A DNA stretch of 64,000 bases. It comes from Dromiciops gliroides (Eukaryota > Chordata > Mammalia > Microbiotheria > Microbiotheriidae). The position numbers were made by a program, and so were the translations under genes. This document shows, one piece after another, positions 37,090-49,544 of this stretch; the first letter of the stretch is position 1; each line of letters opens with the position of its first letter. The stretch is from NCBI RefSeq assembly GCF_019393635.1, contig NC_057863.1, positions 642,541,306-642,605,305 of the forward strand. The letters are read 5' to 3'. Under the pieces are notes generated by a model. That model ran no database searches. It had not been told where the DNA came from and saw nothing but the letters and a program-made list of their open reading frames with translations.

Positions 37090-38170
37090 CAGTCAAGTCA
37101 GTAGACATTTGTTAAGCATTTACTGTGTTCCAGGTATTGTGCTAAATGTTGAGGATAAAAAAAGTGTGTGGGGGGGAAATACAGTTCCCTCCCTCAAGAA
37201 AATCACAGTCTAATTAAGGATTCAATATATAAATAACTCAGTACACACAAGATACCTGTAGAGTAAAAGGTAATTCCAAAGGGAGAAAGCAGTAGCAGTG
37301 GGGTGACATAAGGGATTCCAGGAAGGACCTCCTGGAAGAGATGCTATTTGAATTGTGTTTTTCGGAAAAATAAAAAGCAGAGAGGTGGAGGGAGTGACTA
37401 TTAGGCATAGGAGGCACGGAGATAGGAGATGGAGGTTTATGTGCTAGGAACAGCAAATACGGCATCATAGCTAGATCACAGAGTGTTTACAGGAAGTAAA
37501 GTAGGTAAAAAGAAAATATAGGAAGAGGCCAGGTCATAAAGAGCTTCAGAAGCCAAACAGAGAAATTTCTATTTGGTCCTAAAGGAATGTTTGCTGACCA
37601 GGGAGGTGACGTGGTCCAATCTCTGCTTTAGGGAAACACTTTGCCAGCCAAGTGGAGGATATGTTTATTGGAGGGGGAGAGAGAAACTTGGGGCAGGGAG
37701 GCAAATAAATAGTCTAGCTGATGACAGCTTGTGCTAGGGAGGTCGTTGTGTGAATGAAGAGAAGGGTTTGTGTAGGAGTGCATGTGAAGGTGGAGGAAGA
37801 TTTGGCAACATATCGTGTGTGTGTGTGTTGGGGGTGGATAGGAATGAGGAGTCAAGGAAGACCTCTTGGCTGTGAACCTGGGGTATTTAGAAGGTTTTCC
37901 TACCCTCAGCAGAAATAGGGAAGTTCTGAAAAAGGGTAAGTGTAGTGGGAAACATGAAAAATCCCATTTTGGACATGTTGAGTCTGAGTTGTCTATGGGA
38001 CATCCGATTGGAAATGGCCAAAAGGCATTCCTGTATTTGGTGATGTGGGACTGGAGCTCAGGAGAATGGTTAGGGCTGGATCTAAATAGCTATGGGAATC
38101 ATCTTCCTAGAAATGATCATTGAATATGGGAACTGGAGAGAGCACCAGCTATAGGGAGAGGAAAGGAGCA
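37090..38170 (-). mobile_element. Old CR1/L3-like LINE 3' part
   Basis: Matches the repeat at 49900-50870 in order: GAGCTTCAGAAGCCAAACAG, GGAGGTGACGTGGTCCAATC, TGTTGAGTCTGAGTTGTCTA. The 49.9-kb copy encodes a CR1-type RT end on the minus strand, which gives the orientation here. An AGCATTTACTGTGTTCCAG repeat adjoins at 37090-37215. Confidence 0.55.
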
Positions 38171-38314
38171 GGACAGAATCTTGGGAGATACTTGGAAGTG
38201 TAGTTATAAAGCATGAATGGCTTGCGATTGTGTCCCCAGTTAGAGAATTTTCCCAATGGTCTATTCTAGGGAGTTACCTTCTCCCAAGTAGTTCCCAGAG
38301 ATGTCCTGAACCTT

Positions 38315-38483
38315 TTTTGTTTGTTTGTTTGTTTGTTTTTTTGGTTTGTTTTCGGGGCAATGGGGGTTAAGTGATTTGCCCAGGGTCACAGCTAGTAAGT
38401 GTCAAGTGTCTGAAGCCAGATTTGAACTCAGGTACTCCTGAGTCCAGGGCCGGTGCTTTACCACTACACCACCTAGCTTCCCC
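38315..38483 (-). mobile_element. SINE
   Basis: TGTCCTGAACCTTTTT both sides; (GTTT)n tail. Confidence 0.95.
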
Positions 38484-38667
38484 CTGTCCTGAACCTTTTT
38501 AACCACAAAGGGACACAGGATGCACCAAAGGTGTTTAGGAGACATTAGGTTAGATCAGTCATATGTAGTGTTAATTTTTTTTAATTTCCAGAGACTGGAT
38601 AGAAGTATGGCAGCCACTCATGGGTCTGATCCCATTACTGACCAGGATGGAGCATTCTTTTTTTTTT

Positions 38668-38807
38668 TTAATTAATAAAGTATTTTTTTTTCCATTACAT
38701 GTAAAGATAGTTCTCATCTTTTGTTTATACAAGCTTTCCAATTTCAGATTTTTCTCCCTCCCTCCCCTCCCTTCCCCCTCCCCTAGACAGCAGGTAATCT
38801 GATATAG

Positions 38808-38815
<8 letters not shown>
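38668..38815 (-). mobile_element. L1 3'UTR tip and (AT)n
   Basis: Minus strand ends in the usual TTACATGTAAAGATAG block next to T/A-rich sequence. Followed on + by (AT)n to 38852. Confidence 0.75.

Positions 38816-38853
<38 letters not shown>
38808..38853. repeat. (AT)n microsatellite
   Basis: About 22 AT units next to an L1 tip. Confidence 0.9.
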
Positions 38854-38855
<2 letters not shown>

Positions 38856-39591
38856 GATGGAGCATCCTTGAACTCAAGCAATCCATTTGCCTCAGCTTCG
38901 CCCAACAGCAAGGATTTCAGGTATGTGCCATCATCCCCAGGTCCCAGATGTAACCTTTAACAGAACAGAAGAATAGATTAGATACAAGTATCCATCAAAC
39001 ACAGCTGAGGTAAGGCAGGGAAATGGGATAAGAATCATGAATTTCTACCTAACTCCCGAAATGTAGCTGGTGGTTTGTTGTTTTTTTTCTGTCAGTAGAC
39101 ACTCGAGTAAACAGCTACAATGAAAACTATCTTATTCTTTGCTGCTTCTCCTATTAGGTTTTGTCTTCCTAGAAGTGTGAGCTTGAGGGGGGAGGGGTAC
39201 GGATGATGTTGCCACAACAGCAATAGCTGGGGAGAAGTGCTGCTGCCCCCTTTTCATATGTATTCTCCTTTGGGGGGGAGGGGATTTTTTTACACCCACC
39301 CCAGTCCCAAACCGTATGATATTTCCTTGTCTCAGGAGAGAAGCAAAACATCTCCTAAAGGAGATGTTACAAAATGATAAAGAAGACAGATGGGGAACAA
39401 GAAGAGAACTACCCAAAAAGATGCTGGTGGAGGCTGGAAGAAGGCCCCCAAGAAGGGAGGCCAGCATCAGCTAGAGAGAGTTGGCCAGAGGCGAGCCAGG
39501 GCTGTGAGCAGGGGATCTCAGCCCATTACAAGCATTACAATTGAGGAGCTGAAGCCAGATTATGATCCTTGTCTGACAGAAGAGAAGTGGG
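38853..39591. other. No recognised gene or repeat
   Basis: An ORF at 39390-39614 (+) is rich in Lys, Arg and Gly and ends at the telomeric repeat; I recognise no family. Low support for coding. Confidence 0.35.
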
Positions 39592-39629
39592 GGGTTAGGG
39601 TTAGGGATCCCTAACCCTAACCCTAACCC
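39592..39629. repeat. Palindromic interstitial telomeric repeat
   Basis: Two and a half GGGTTA units run into GGGATCCC and then three TAACCC units. The inverted arms around GGGATCCC (39604-39611) are perfect for about 15 bp each side. The flanks (AGAAGTGGG and AACAGGGGG) are not telomeric. Confidence 0.9.
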
Positions 39630-39814
39630 AACAGGGGGTGCTACACAGAGTGACTGGGAGCTGCAGAAGAGACCAGACCATCTCAGTTTCTGGAGAGCCT
39701 TGTAGGAGACCTGAGAACAATGTGACCTCTAACATCAGAATTGAACCTGTCAGTGTCAAGGCAGGGGAGAAAACTAACTCCTGATTGGGGACAATGATGG
39801 TGGTGGTGATGATA

Positions 39815-40020
39815 CATTTATATATCACATTAAGACTTGCAAAGAACTTTGCAAATATTATTTCACTTGATCCTCACAATAACCCTGCAAGGTAGGTACT
39901 GTTATTACCCCCATTTTACAAATGAGGAAACAGAGACAAAGAGGGGCCAAGTGATGTGCGCAAGGTCCCACAGATAGTAAGTGTCTGAAGCAGGATTTGA
40001 ACTCAGGTCTATCTGATTCC
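39815..40020 (-). mobile_element. MIR
   Basis: AACTTTGCAAATATTATTTC, CATTTTACAAATGAGGAAAC, GGTCCCACAGATAGTAAGTG in order. Confidence 0.75.
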
Positions 40021-40029
40021 ATGTTCCAT

Positions 40030-40348
40030 GCTCTGTCTGCTTTTGTTTGTCCTTCCTTCCAAAGAGGACCATGATGTCACGGTTATGTCCTGACTTGCAG
40101 TGAATTGGATTTAAGTGAGAGAGGGCTGTGCAAGGTCACCAACCTCACTCTCTCCTCCAGACCATCTGGGTTCAGTGACAAGATATACATCAGGATGACT
40201 GGAGATGGCCTCAGATGTTTTAAGATGATTAGGGTTAAGTGACTTGCTGAAAATCCTAAAGCTAGTAAGTGTCTGAGGTGAGATTTGAGCTCAGGTCCTT
40301 CCAACTTCAGGGCCAATGCTCTATCCACTGGGTCACCTAGCTGCCCCC
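40030..40348 (-). mobile_element. Long-tailed marsupial SINE
   Basis: TTTGTTTGTCCTTCCTTCCA, AGAGGACCATGATGTCAC, CTCCAGACCATCTGGG then the usual SINE head in reverse; same tail as 26460-26757. Confidence 0.75.
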
Positions 40349-40590
40349 TTTCCACTATACCACTTAGCTGTCTCTTTTATTGCAAAGAGAAAAAGGCAGA
40401 GACTAGCCAAGGTCAAAACCCACCGTGAACTACCAAGGGATTGATATAGAAACCAGGGATGGAAGTAGAAAGTAAATCCTAGTACCAAGCCACCCTATCC
40501 AGAATGCCAGCAGTTGTGGCATCTAAACTACAGGAGAGACAAGACCAAATGGGATTTAACCAAGCCATTTAAGAAATGCAACAGGGTAAT

Positions 40591-40772
40591 GGGGCAGCTA
40601 GGTGGCGTAGTGGATAGAGCACCGGCCCTGGATTCAGGAGGACCTGAATTCAAATCCGGCCTCAGACACTTAACAATTACTAGCTGTGTGACCCTGGGCA
40701 AGTCACTTAACCCCAATTGCCTCACCAAAAAAAAAAAAATTAGTAAATAAATAAATTTTAAATTAAAAAAAG
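40591..40772 (+). mobile_element. SINE with extra 3' A-rich segment
   Basis: AAGAAATGCAACAG both sides; TTAGTAAATAAATAAATTTT follows the A run before the target copy. Confidence 0.85.
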
Positions 40773-41464
40773 AAATGCAACAGCGGACTGCCCCGAGTAT
40801 AAAATCCCAATCCAAGAACTATGGCTGGAAATGTGAGTAAACAGAAGAAAATAACCCAATGCAATGAAAAAAAAAATACTATAGATTAAGATTAAATCCA
40901 GAAGAAGAGAGTTCCTTGCCAACAAATACAAGCAGAGCTGTAGAACAAAAATGGTCAATAAAGATGCCAATAATGTTTGGAAGAAATGAAATGGGTTTTT
41001 AAAAATGTAATTAGAATTCTGGAGGGGAAAAAAAAGAAAGGAGAAACCACCCATGAAGGCAGCATAGTCTATGGGCATAGTGTCTGACATGACATCTGCA
41101 CCCTCATTTTGTCTCACTGTATCCTAGGGGTAACCTTGGTGATGGCGGTGGTGGTGGTGGGGTATATGTATGTGTGTGTGTGTGTGTGTTCTTACTGTTT
41201 GCCACTCCAGAGCCCCTACCAGTGTATTTCCAATTTACATAAAATCTTCACTATGACACCATTAACTCCTAAACATAAAATGTTTAGGTAAAAGCAAAAA
41301 TAATCACAAATTTTACTCATTAGAAGGCAAAATCAGGAATTTTCACACATCACAGTTATTCAACAGAAAGTAAAAGCAGGAATAATCAAAACATTACAGT
41401 CCACTCTCTAATATACCCATTACACAGAAGTGAGTTGGCACATATTTAAGACACTTAGCTCTTA

Positions 41465-42665
41465 CCTTGCAGGAAAGTAGGAAGGGAAGGGGATGGGGTG
41501 AGGAATGGAGTGCAAGAAGGGAAGGCAGATTGGGGGAGGGGGAAGTCAGAAGCAAAACATTTTTGAGGAGAGATAGGGTGAAAGAAGGTAGAAAATAGAG
41601 TAAATGTCATGGGGAGGGAATAGGATAGAGAGAAATACAGTTAGCAATAGTAACTGTGAAAATAAATTTGAAGCAAGTTTGTTTGATAGACCTCAGTTCT
41701 CAAACACATAGAGAACTGAGTCAAATCTGTTAAAATAAGAGCCATTCCCCAATTGATAGATGATCAAAATTCTTGAAGTTTTCAGATGAAATAATCAAAG
41801 CTACCTATAGCCATATGGAAAAAAAAATGCTCTACTTCACTGTTGATTAGCAAGATTCAGGTCAAAACAATTCTGGCTACTACCTCATACCTATTGGATT
41901 AAATAATAGGACAGCAGAGGAAAATGACAAATGTTGTAATGGATATGGGGAAAATGAGTCATTAATACACTCTTGGTAAAGTTGCAAACTGATTCAAATA
42001 TTCTGTAGAGCAATTTGGAACCATAGCCAAAGGGCTATAAAACCATGAATAAATACTCTTTGTCCTAGTAATATCACTACCAGGTTGGTATCCAAAAAGA
42101 GATTTTTTTTTTAACTCAAAAAGTTGAATTCTAAATTGGGGAGATGCCCATCAATTGGGGAATGGCTGAACAAATTGTGGGATGAGATTATGATGGGACA
42201 CTATTGTGCTGTAAGAAATGATGAGCAGGATGCTATCAGAAAAACCTGGAAAGACTTACATGAGCTGATATGAAGTGAAATGTACTATATACAAAATAAC
42301 AGATGTTCTGCTTTGAATGAATTGGTTATTTTCAGTGATGCAATGATCCAAGACAATTCTGAAGGACTTATGAAAAATGCAGTCCATCTACAGAGAAAAA
42401 ACTGATGGTATCTGAATGCAGATTGAAGCAAAAATTTTTGTTAGTTCCTTTTTCTAAAGTTTTATTTGTGTTTTCTTTCACAACCTAACTAATATGGAAA
42501 TGTTTTGCATGACTACACATGTATAACTTATATTGAATTGCCTGAGTTCTTAAGGGGGGGGGTGTGTGGAGGGAGGGACGGAGGAAGAGAATTTGGAACA
42601 CAAAGTTTTAATAACCGATGTTAAAATTTGTTTTTACATGTAATTTGGAAAAAATAAAATTCTAA
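41465..42665 (+). mobile_element. HAL1-like element: G-rich spacer joined to ORF2 3' end
   Basis: Starts in a spacer (GGAAAGTAGGAAGGGAAGGG) like that after ORF1 at about 8070. It passes GAGAAATACAGTTAGCAATA, then joins ORF2 sequence (SHSPIDR, then AIKPWIN-like, QDAIRKTWKDLHELI-like) and the 3'UTR, with AATAAA near 42653. Heavily mutated. Same join as the copy at 55120-56292. Confidence 0.7.
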
Positions 42666-43019
42666 ATGATAAAAAAGACACTTACCAAGCAGGTACACAA
42701 GCCATGGGGAAACCCATATCCCTGGGGCAACTCATAACTCTGGACTGTAAGCCTTGATGTCATCGTTCTTTCAGGAATAATCCACAACACACAAAGTAGC
42801 TGCCGTACTAGTTGCTACCATCCTTGTCCTCATTGCAATCTCACTGGACTTGCTCCTCTTCTGCTTTGAAGCAATGAAATACTCTTTTAGCTCCCAGCCA
42901 CCTTTAACAGGGTGTTAATATTTTGTCCAAAAAAATTAACATTTTATTTGTTCAGTGACAAGCAGTTCCCTTAAACTAGAGAATTACAAAGTTCCTCAGA
43001 TCTGCAAATAGCAGGAGAT

Positions 43020-43265
43020 TTGGCTATGTGGGACAGGTAGTTGGCACCTGAGCCTGAAAACAGGAAGACCAAAGTTCAAATCCAACTTCAGACACTTACT
43101 GTATGACCCTGGGCAAGTCACTTCACCTTGTTTGCCTCAGTTTCCTCATCTATAAAATGAGCTAGAGAAGGAAATGACAAGCCACTTCAGTATCCTTTGC
43201 CAAGAAAACTCCAAATGGGGTCGCAAAGAGTCAGACATTCTTGAAAATAACTAAACAACAATTGC
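43020..43265 (+). mobile_element. BovB-tailed SINE
   Basis: CTGGGCAAGTCACTTCACCT, CAGTTTCCTCATCTATAAAA, AAATGGGGTCGCAAAGAGTC, ending TAAACAACAA. Confidence 0.85.
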
Positions 43266-43269
43266 TTTG

Positions 43270-44130
43270 TCCAGTCAGCTGAAAGCCAAATCTCTTCCTA
43301 TAACAAAGTCAATACAAAGCCCATTTTTTGCTTTTCTTTTTCTGTCAACTCTGAGGCAAAGTTAACAAAAAAAAAAAAAGGGAGGGTGGAATGACAGGTA
43401 TGGGAAGGTCTGTGGGAAAATAGGCACATTAATGCACTATTAGTGAAACTGTGAATTGGGATGACCCTTATCTAAGCAATGTAGCATAATGCCTCAAAGA
43501 TTACAAACTATGCACACTTTATGACCCACGGAGATATACAGAAATAATCTCAAGAACTAGAACCCTTAAGTGAACTAGACTAAGGAGGGTTGAACACACA
43601 CATAGAGAGAGAATTTGGTTTAGAAATACATTAAGTTCAACAGGGAAAGCAGATGAAGGTCCATGTAAGAGGAAGAGGAAAGTTGGGGAGGGAATAGATA
43701 TGAACAAAACAAATTTCAAATCTTGAGGGTTGAAAGGAAAATTAAAAATTAAAGAGAAAGAAAGTTCAAGCACTAAAGATCCAGGTCCGGGTTTGGTGAA
43801 GAGAAGGGAGTGAAAGATTAGGAACAAACAACTTTAGTTATAGATCATTATTATTGAAAGAAGAAATTATAAGAGGTTATGTTGGATTATATAATCATGT
43901 ATAATTATAACACACTTAATTATCATTTATAGTTATGATGGAGGAAAACACATGGTTAACTCTCACTTTGTGAATAGTGAATTCAGATGGAATGAACTTA
44001 CCCATAGAATGGAGAAGGGTAACCAGACAAATTTGAAAGCAAAATACAAGAATATACTGTTTACAAGAAATACATTTGAAACAAAAATATTCTCATAGAC
44101 TTAAAATGAGGGAATGGAGCATAGTTTATG
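43270..44130. other. Diverged L1-like scraps, no gene
   Basis: 43400-43520 (GTCTGTGGGAAAATAGGCAC, GTGAAACTGTGAATTGGGAT) recalls the L1 ORF2 end; 43520-44120 has ORF1/spacer-like A-rich runs but nothing firm. Confidence 0.35.
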
Positions 44131-44285
44131 TCTCTGAACATTTATTAAGCACTTACTTTGTGCCAGAGACTGTCCTAAGGGCTGGTACTATAAGGAAAGC
44201 CAAAAACACTGCTTTTGCCCTCAAGGAGGTCACATTCTGATGGGGGAGACTGCATGCAGACAACCATGTACATACAAAAATTTAG
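44125..44285 (+). mobile_element. Old repeat, 'TTATTAAGCACTTACT' type
   Basis: ACATTTATTAAGCACTTACT, TGTGCCAGAGACTGTCC, CCCTCAAGGAGGTCACATTC. Same type at 27485, 37085 and 50905; MIR-related class is my guess. Confidence 0.5.
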
Positions 44286-44659
44286 ACCCCTATAGATGGG
44301 AGGTAATATCAGGAAGAAGACACATCAATACTTTATACACACATCTAGGATATGACATATAAGTACTTGAAGGAAAAATTAATCGAGTTATGGGAAGAAA
44401 TGACCAGCATAACTCTAACAGTCGAAGACTTCAAATTTCCCTTTTTGGACCTATACAAATCTAAAAAAAAAGATAAATAATAAATAAGTTAAGAATCTGA
44501 ATAGAATTTCCAAAATAATGCATTATTCTAGAGCTCTAGTGATTACTGAATATGAACAGAAAAGATTATACATATTTCTTGGCTGTTCATGATACCTTAT
44601 TCATCATAAAAAACTTATAAACAAATGCAGAAAAATTAAACTTGTTTGAGTGCTATGGT

Positions 44660-44880
44660 GACCCTGTTACACTGGGTATTATGACACATGAAAAGTCCAG
44701 GAAACATCATTTCTGGGTAACTAATCATTTTTATTAATTATGGCTGGTGAATAATTAATAAAAGATTGGTCATTTGGCTTTCTCTCATAAACCAAAGACC
44801 CCTCATGGATGCCTCTTGACACTTGTATACTCTTAGAAGAGTGGGTGTTCTATACAGGTGGGAATCAACTTTGATTTGTT
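44660..44880 (-). mobile_element. LTR-like fragment shared with 62700-62880
   Basis: Both places carry a related run: a CATTTCTGG/CGTTTCTGG motif, then TTATTAAT, GGTCATTTG, CTCTC, ACCAAAGACCCCT. The two copies are diverged and incomplete. The TA-rich then CAAAGACCCCT layout suggests an old LTR, but ends are not clear. Confidence 0.35.
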
Positions 44881-44897
44881 AAGAATTAATGATCAGG

Positions 44898-45041
44898 GGT
44901 GGCTAGGTGGCACAGTGGATAAAGCACCAGCCCTGGATTCAGGAGTACCTGAGTTCAAATCTGGCCTCAGACACTTAACACTTACTAGCTGTGTGACCCT
45001 GGGCAAGTCACTTAACCCCCATTGCCCTGCAAAAATAAAAA
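44898..45041 (+). mobile_element. SINE
   Basis: AAGAATTAATGATC both sides. Confidence 0.95.
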
Positions 45042-45047
45042 AAGAAT

Positions 45048-45486
45048 TAATGATCGAGAGAACATTGTACACAGTAACAGCAACATTGTGTGATGATCAA
45101 CTATGGTAGACTTGGCTCTTCTCAGCAGTGCAATGATCCAAAACAATTTCAAAGTACTCATGATAGAAAATGTTCTTCACATCCAGAAAAAAGAACTGTG
45201 GATTATAAATGCAGATTGAACCATACTGTTTCTACTTTTGGGGCTGTTTTTTTTCTTTTTTGAGGTTTTCCCCTTGTGTTCTGATTCTTCTTTCACAATA
45301 TGACTAATGCAGAAATATGTTTAATGTGATTGTACATATATAACCTATATCAGATTGTTTTTCATCTTGGAGAATGGGGAAGGAAGGGAGGGTGGGAGAA
45401 AAATTTGGAACTAAAAATCCTATGAAAACAAATGTAGAAAACTATCTTGACATGGAACTAGAAAATAATAAAATACTTTTAAAAAA
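45048..45486 (+). mobile_element. L1 3' end, truncated
   Basis: Begins GAGAACATTGTACACAGTAA at the end of ORF2 and runs through 3'UTR to AATAATAAAATAC. GAATTRATGAT occurs before the SINE at 44898, between SINE and L1, and after the L1, so two insertions used the same target. Confidence 0.8.
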
Positions 45487-45489
45487 GAA

Positions 45490-46590
45490 TTGATGATTGA
45501 ATGAATATTGTAATGAAAGCTGGGCCTATTCTAATGAGGGGCTGGGTATGTGATCCTGGTCATATCACTCATGGACAAAGAGACCCATCTCAAGCCAGAC
45601 TACTCCAGGTCATCTAGTTGGATGGGGTAAGAAGTATGGACCAAGAGGATTGGGGTAATCTCATCTATTAGCAATGTCCTTCATTTCTGAATGAGGAAAT
45701 AGAAAAGGGAAAATCTTAATCTCGATTAATAATTACTTATTAAAATGAGAGAAATAATCATTTCTCTCAGTATGGAGGGAGGTGGAACTGAACCTTTAAA
45801 AAGGGACCTAGGATATACAAGAGAAAGTGTTTCATGCTATACTATCAATGGCTTATATGCAGAGAACTGGTTAACACCAGACAAAGAGTTCCATTGGCAG
45901 GTTTTGCAGTAGGAGAGGAAGGCTTTCAATCTGTAGAGGTATGAAGCACATAGTTCCTGAATAGGAAAGTAAGAGGTGTTACTAAGAGGGCCTCAGGTTT
46001 GGTTGTTGACAACTCTGTGTCAAATCAGACCCCAAGTTGCTAGTTTACCAGGAGTCCAGGCTAGCCAAAGCCAGAGGATTTGGATCCCTCTTTGTAAGGA
46101 AGAAAGAGACATTGATTAGGAATAAAGAAATTAAAACAAGATCATTAGGACTCTTCAGAGTCATAATTCTTGTAATTTTTAAACTTCCTTGGTTTTTCAA
46201 GTCCTGATGAATGAAATTCTCAAATAGCTTGCCTATTTGTCAAGAACCCCATTTTTTAAATTTGTTTTGTACTGTGACAGAAATTGTACAAGAATTCTTT
46301 GATAGGTACTTCTGTCAATCATACTTATCAACCTAAGAAATGTGGGGAAAGTGTTTTATTATATTCTCAGAGCATCAGCCCATAGTGTACAAAAAACAGT
46401 TAGCCCTGAACAGCAGTTTTGGCACCATTATATAGGATTTGATAGAATGGATGAGAAAGAAGGAATTTTAAAGAAGACCAAAAGGGAATGCAATGACTTA
46501 CATATCAAAGAACAGAGAGAGCAGAAGGGGAAGATCTATAGCAGGTTAAAACAAGAGACTAGTCAACCACTGGGGTTATAGCTAGAACTT
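45490..46590. other. No gene seen
   Basis: A-rich. The 79-codon ORF at 46342-46581 has no family I recognise; nothing else stands out. Confidence 0.4.
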
Positions 46591-46594
46591 CCAA

Positions 46595-46835
46595 GTTGTT
46601 GTTCGATTGTTTCAGTCTTGCCAGACCCTTGTTGATTCCATTCAGGATTTTCTTGGCAAAGAGACTGGAGTGGTTTGTCATTTTCTTCTCCAGCTCATTT
46701 CACAGATAGGGAAATTGAGACAAAGTGAAGTGACTTGCCCAGGGTCACACAGCCAGTAAGTATCTGTGGTAGGATTTGAACTCAGATCTTCCTGACTCTA
46801 CACCAAGTCCTCTATCCACTATGCCCCCTAGCAAG
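46595..46835 (-). mobile_element. BovB-tailed SINE
   Basis: GTTGTTCGATTGTTTCAGTC, TTCTTGGCAAAGAGACTGGA, TGACTTGCCCAGGGTCACAC, ATCCACTATGCCCCC. Confidence 0.85.
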
Positions 46836-47149
46836 TTAACCATTTAATCATCTGAGCTAAAATTTGATGTCTCAGCTTAATTCTGCAGGCTCTACCTAGT
46901 TATGTGGCCTGCTTATCTTAAGAAAATGGCATAAGAAAATTAAGCTAAAAATTCTCTTATCACAGTACCATGTAATCTGGGAAATCCTTTCCCCCATGAT
47001 GTCCTTACACCTCTCTGAAAACAAGGACGAACAACAACAATGTAATCTGGGCCCAGTGGGTCTCTGACAAGAGGTAGCTTATCAGTTCTCTGTAATCAGG
47101 GCTTGTCATTGCATTGGCCAAAGTCCTTACTCTTTCAACCCTGTTTTCC

Positions 47150-47400
47150 TTTACAATCTTGTCTCCTTTCTGCTCGTTTTGCATCAATTCATACAAGTCT
47201 TGCCAGGGTGCTCTGAAACTATCCCTTTACTTTGTCATTTCTTATAGCTAAACAATATCTTATCATATGCATATATCACAATTTGTTGAGCTGTTATCCA
47301 ATTGGTAGACGCTCATTTCATTTTCAGTTCTTATGGACAAGAAGCATTGTGATAAATGTATTTTTTTACACAGACCAGCTACTCTTACATTTAGGTCAAA
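47150..47400 (-). mobile_element. Old L1 ORF2 end
   Basis: Minus strand has diverged ORF2 C-terminal sequence (MYELMQNEQKGDKIV region, then sequence like NKWLNKLWYM). No clear 3' tail. Confidence 0.5.
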
Positions 47401-47859
47401 CCTCAGCCCACAGCTTGACTTGTTACCATATTCATTCTTATTACCCTTAGTTCTAGGACAATCCAGGGATAAGTTCAGATATTACCTCATTAACTATTTA
47501 ATTACAATATCTTTATCAATAATAAAACAATTAGCTTGGAGTTCTCGCCATAGTCTAATCAATGATGTTTATTTAATAAGCATTTGCTCATATCTTTATA
47601 TATCCAAACCTCTAATCTTCTAGGATTAAATAAATATTGAAGTAACTAGCTACATAATTCGTTCACAGTGTAATCAATAATGAGGAAATACATAAATAAT
47701 TACCTTTTAGCCTTGAGAATGAGTCATCATCAAAGTCACTTCTAGCATTCATTGTAACTGTAGATGACTTCTTCTGGAAACACTATTCCTCTCTTCATTT
47801 CAATCAAGTTACTAAGTAAATGTCTTCAAATAAAAACCAATGAGAGCTAAATTTATATA

Positions 47860-48040
47860 GTACTTTAGAGTTCCCAAAGGGTTTTACATAGTTAACTCAT
47901 TTGATCCAAATAACAACACTGTGAAGTAGGTGCTATTATTATCCCCGTTATATTGATGAGGAAACTAAAGCTAATGAAGTTCAGGTGACTTTTCCAGGGT
48001 CACAAAGCAAAAGTCTGAGGGTAGAATTTGAACTTGAGCT
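47860..48040 (-). mobile_element. MIR
   Basis: TTTTACATAGTTAACTCATT, GAGGAAACTAAAGCTAATGA, GGGTCACAAAGCAAAAGTCT. Confidence 0.65.
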
Positions 48041-48043
48041 TTC

Positions 48044-48199
48044 TTTCATTTTTTTTTCTTTTCTTTTCTTTTTCAGGGCAATGAGGGTTAAGTGACTTGC
48101 CCAGGGTCACACAACTAGTAAGTGTCTGAGGCTGGATTTGAACCCAGGTACTCCTGAATCCAGGGACAGTGCTTTATCCACTGCAGTACCTAGCTGCCC
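48044..48199 (-). mobile_element. SINE in MIR
   Basis: TGAGCTTTCT / TGAGTTTTCT at the ends. Confidence 0.9.
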
Positions 48200-48276
48200 C
48201 TTGAGTTTTCTCCTAGTCAAACCCTCTGTAGACTCAAGCCATCTAGCTGAGAATTCTTTATAAGAATTCTTGTCAG

Positions 48277-48424
48277 GCAGCTAGGTGGTGCAGTGGATAA
48301 AGCATCAGCCCTTGATTCAGGAGGACCTGAGTTCAAATGTGGCCTCAGATACTCGACACTTATTAGCTGTGTGACCCTGGACAAATCACTTAACCCTCTT
48401 TGCTCTACAAAAAAAAAAAAAAAG
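48277..48424 (+). mobile_element. SINE, diverged
   Basis: GGCAGCTAGGTGGTGCAGTG; tail CTCTTTGCTCTACAAAA. Confidence 0.85.
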
Positions 48425-48549
48425 TTCACCTTCTTTGCAAGATAAAAGTTAAAACCATTCCATCAAGAAATAAGATTTCTTCATCTTCTTTTTCTGTATC
48501 TTCTCTATTCCATCACAGGAAAATGGTCTCAGCATTAGACTTATAGAAA

Positions 48550-48679
48550 TCATTTTTTTTTTTAGTAAGGCAATTGGGGTTAAGTGACTTGCCCAGGGTC
48601 ACACAGCTAGTAAGTGTTAAGTGTCTGAGGCCAGATTTGAACTCAGGTACTCCTGAATCCAGGGCCAGTGCTCTATCCA
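48550..48679 (-). mobile_element. SINE lacking its 5' head
   Basis: Ends at TGCTCTATCCAT, about 25 bp short of the usual CTGCCCC, then target copy ATAGAAATC: a 5'-truncated insertion. Confidence 0.9.
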
Positions 48680-48889
48680 TATAGAAATCTTTTTATGCTT
48701 TTTATTCAAAAAATAACAGTTAAGATATTTTCTCAAGAAAGAAATCTTTCCTCATCTTCTTTCTCTTTGTTTTCTCCATATATTTTATTCAACCCATCTC
48801 CATTAACTTTCTTTTCTTTTTCTCAAAAATTGCCAGTCTCAACTGCCAAATCCAAACATTACATTTGGCTCTTAAAGCTACACTAATAG

Positions 48890-49200
48890 TAACTACAATA
48901 CTTGTAGAAGAAACTTTTGAAACAAGTGTTACATGCCTATTGGGCCATTCCCTCTGACTGATCTTTTGGGATACATGTCTCATAGTGGTATTGCTGAGTT
49001 AAAGGTTATGCACAGTTTAGTGACTTTTGGGGAGTATAGTTTCAAATTGCTTTTCAGAATAGTTAAAAAAAAAAAGTCACAGTGACTCACAGTACCTGTC
49101 CTTCCACAGTCCCTCCAACGATTGTCATTTTATTCTTTGTCATTTTTGCCCATCTGGAGGGTATGAAGTGGTGCCTCAGAGTCAGGAGGAGGTTTAAAAG
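48890..49200 (-). mobile_element. Old L1 ORF2 fragment
   Basis: Minus strand matches the segment that in fuller copies precedes HCWWSCELIQ: CAATTTGAAACTATACTCCC and GGTATCACTGAG-like blocks. Very diverged. Confidence 0.5.
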
Positions 49201-49544
49201 TTGGACAGCAGGAATTTCTATTTAACTATACCTTTACAATGATTATTTGTTTCAAGTGGCTTCGAAAGTCATATGTAAGTTTTATTATATACTTTTTTAA
49301 AAAGTAGTAGTGTGAAATGAGGATTCATGGTTTCACATAAAAATTCCTTTTTGTGTCTTCTACTCTGGGTATTCAAATGCTTTGATGTTGAACTTCAGAA
49401 TAAAAATGGTGAGTATTGTATTTCTTACCTTCTCAATGGCTGAGGGAGGGACTGGAAGGAGGGAGAGAATTTGGAACTGAAAAGAAAAAGAAAATAACAA
49501 ATATTATTGATACCTCTTGTCTTTTCATCAGTCATATCGGCGGG

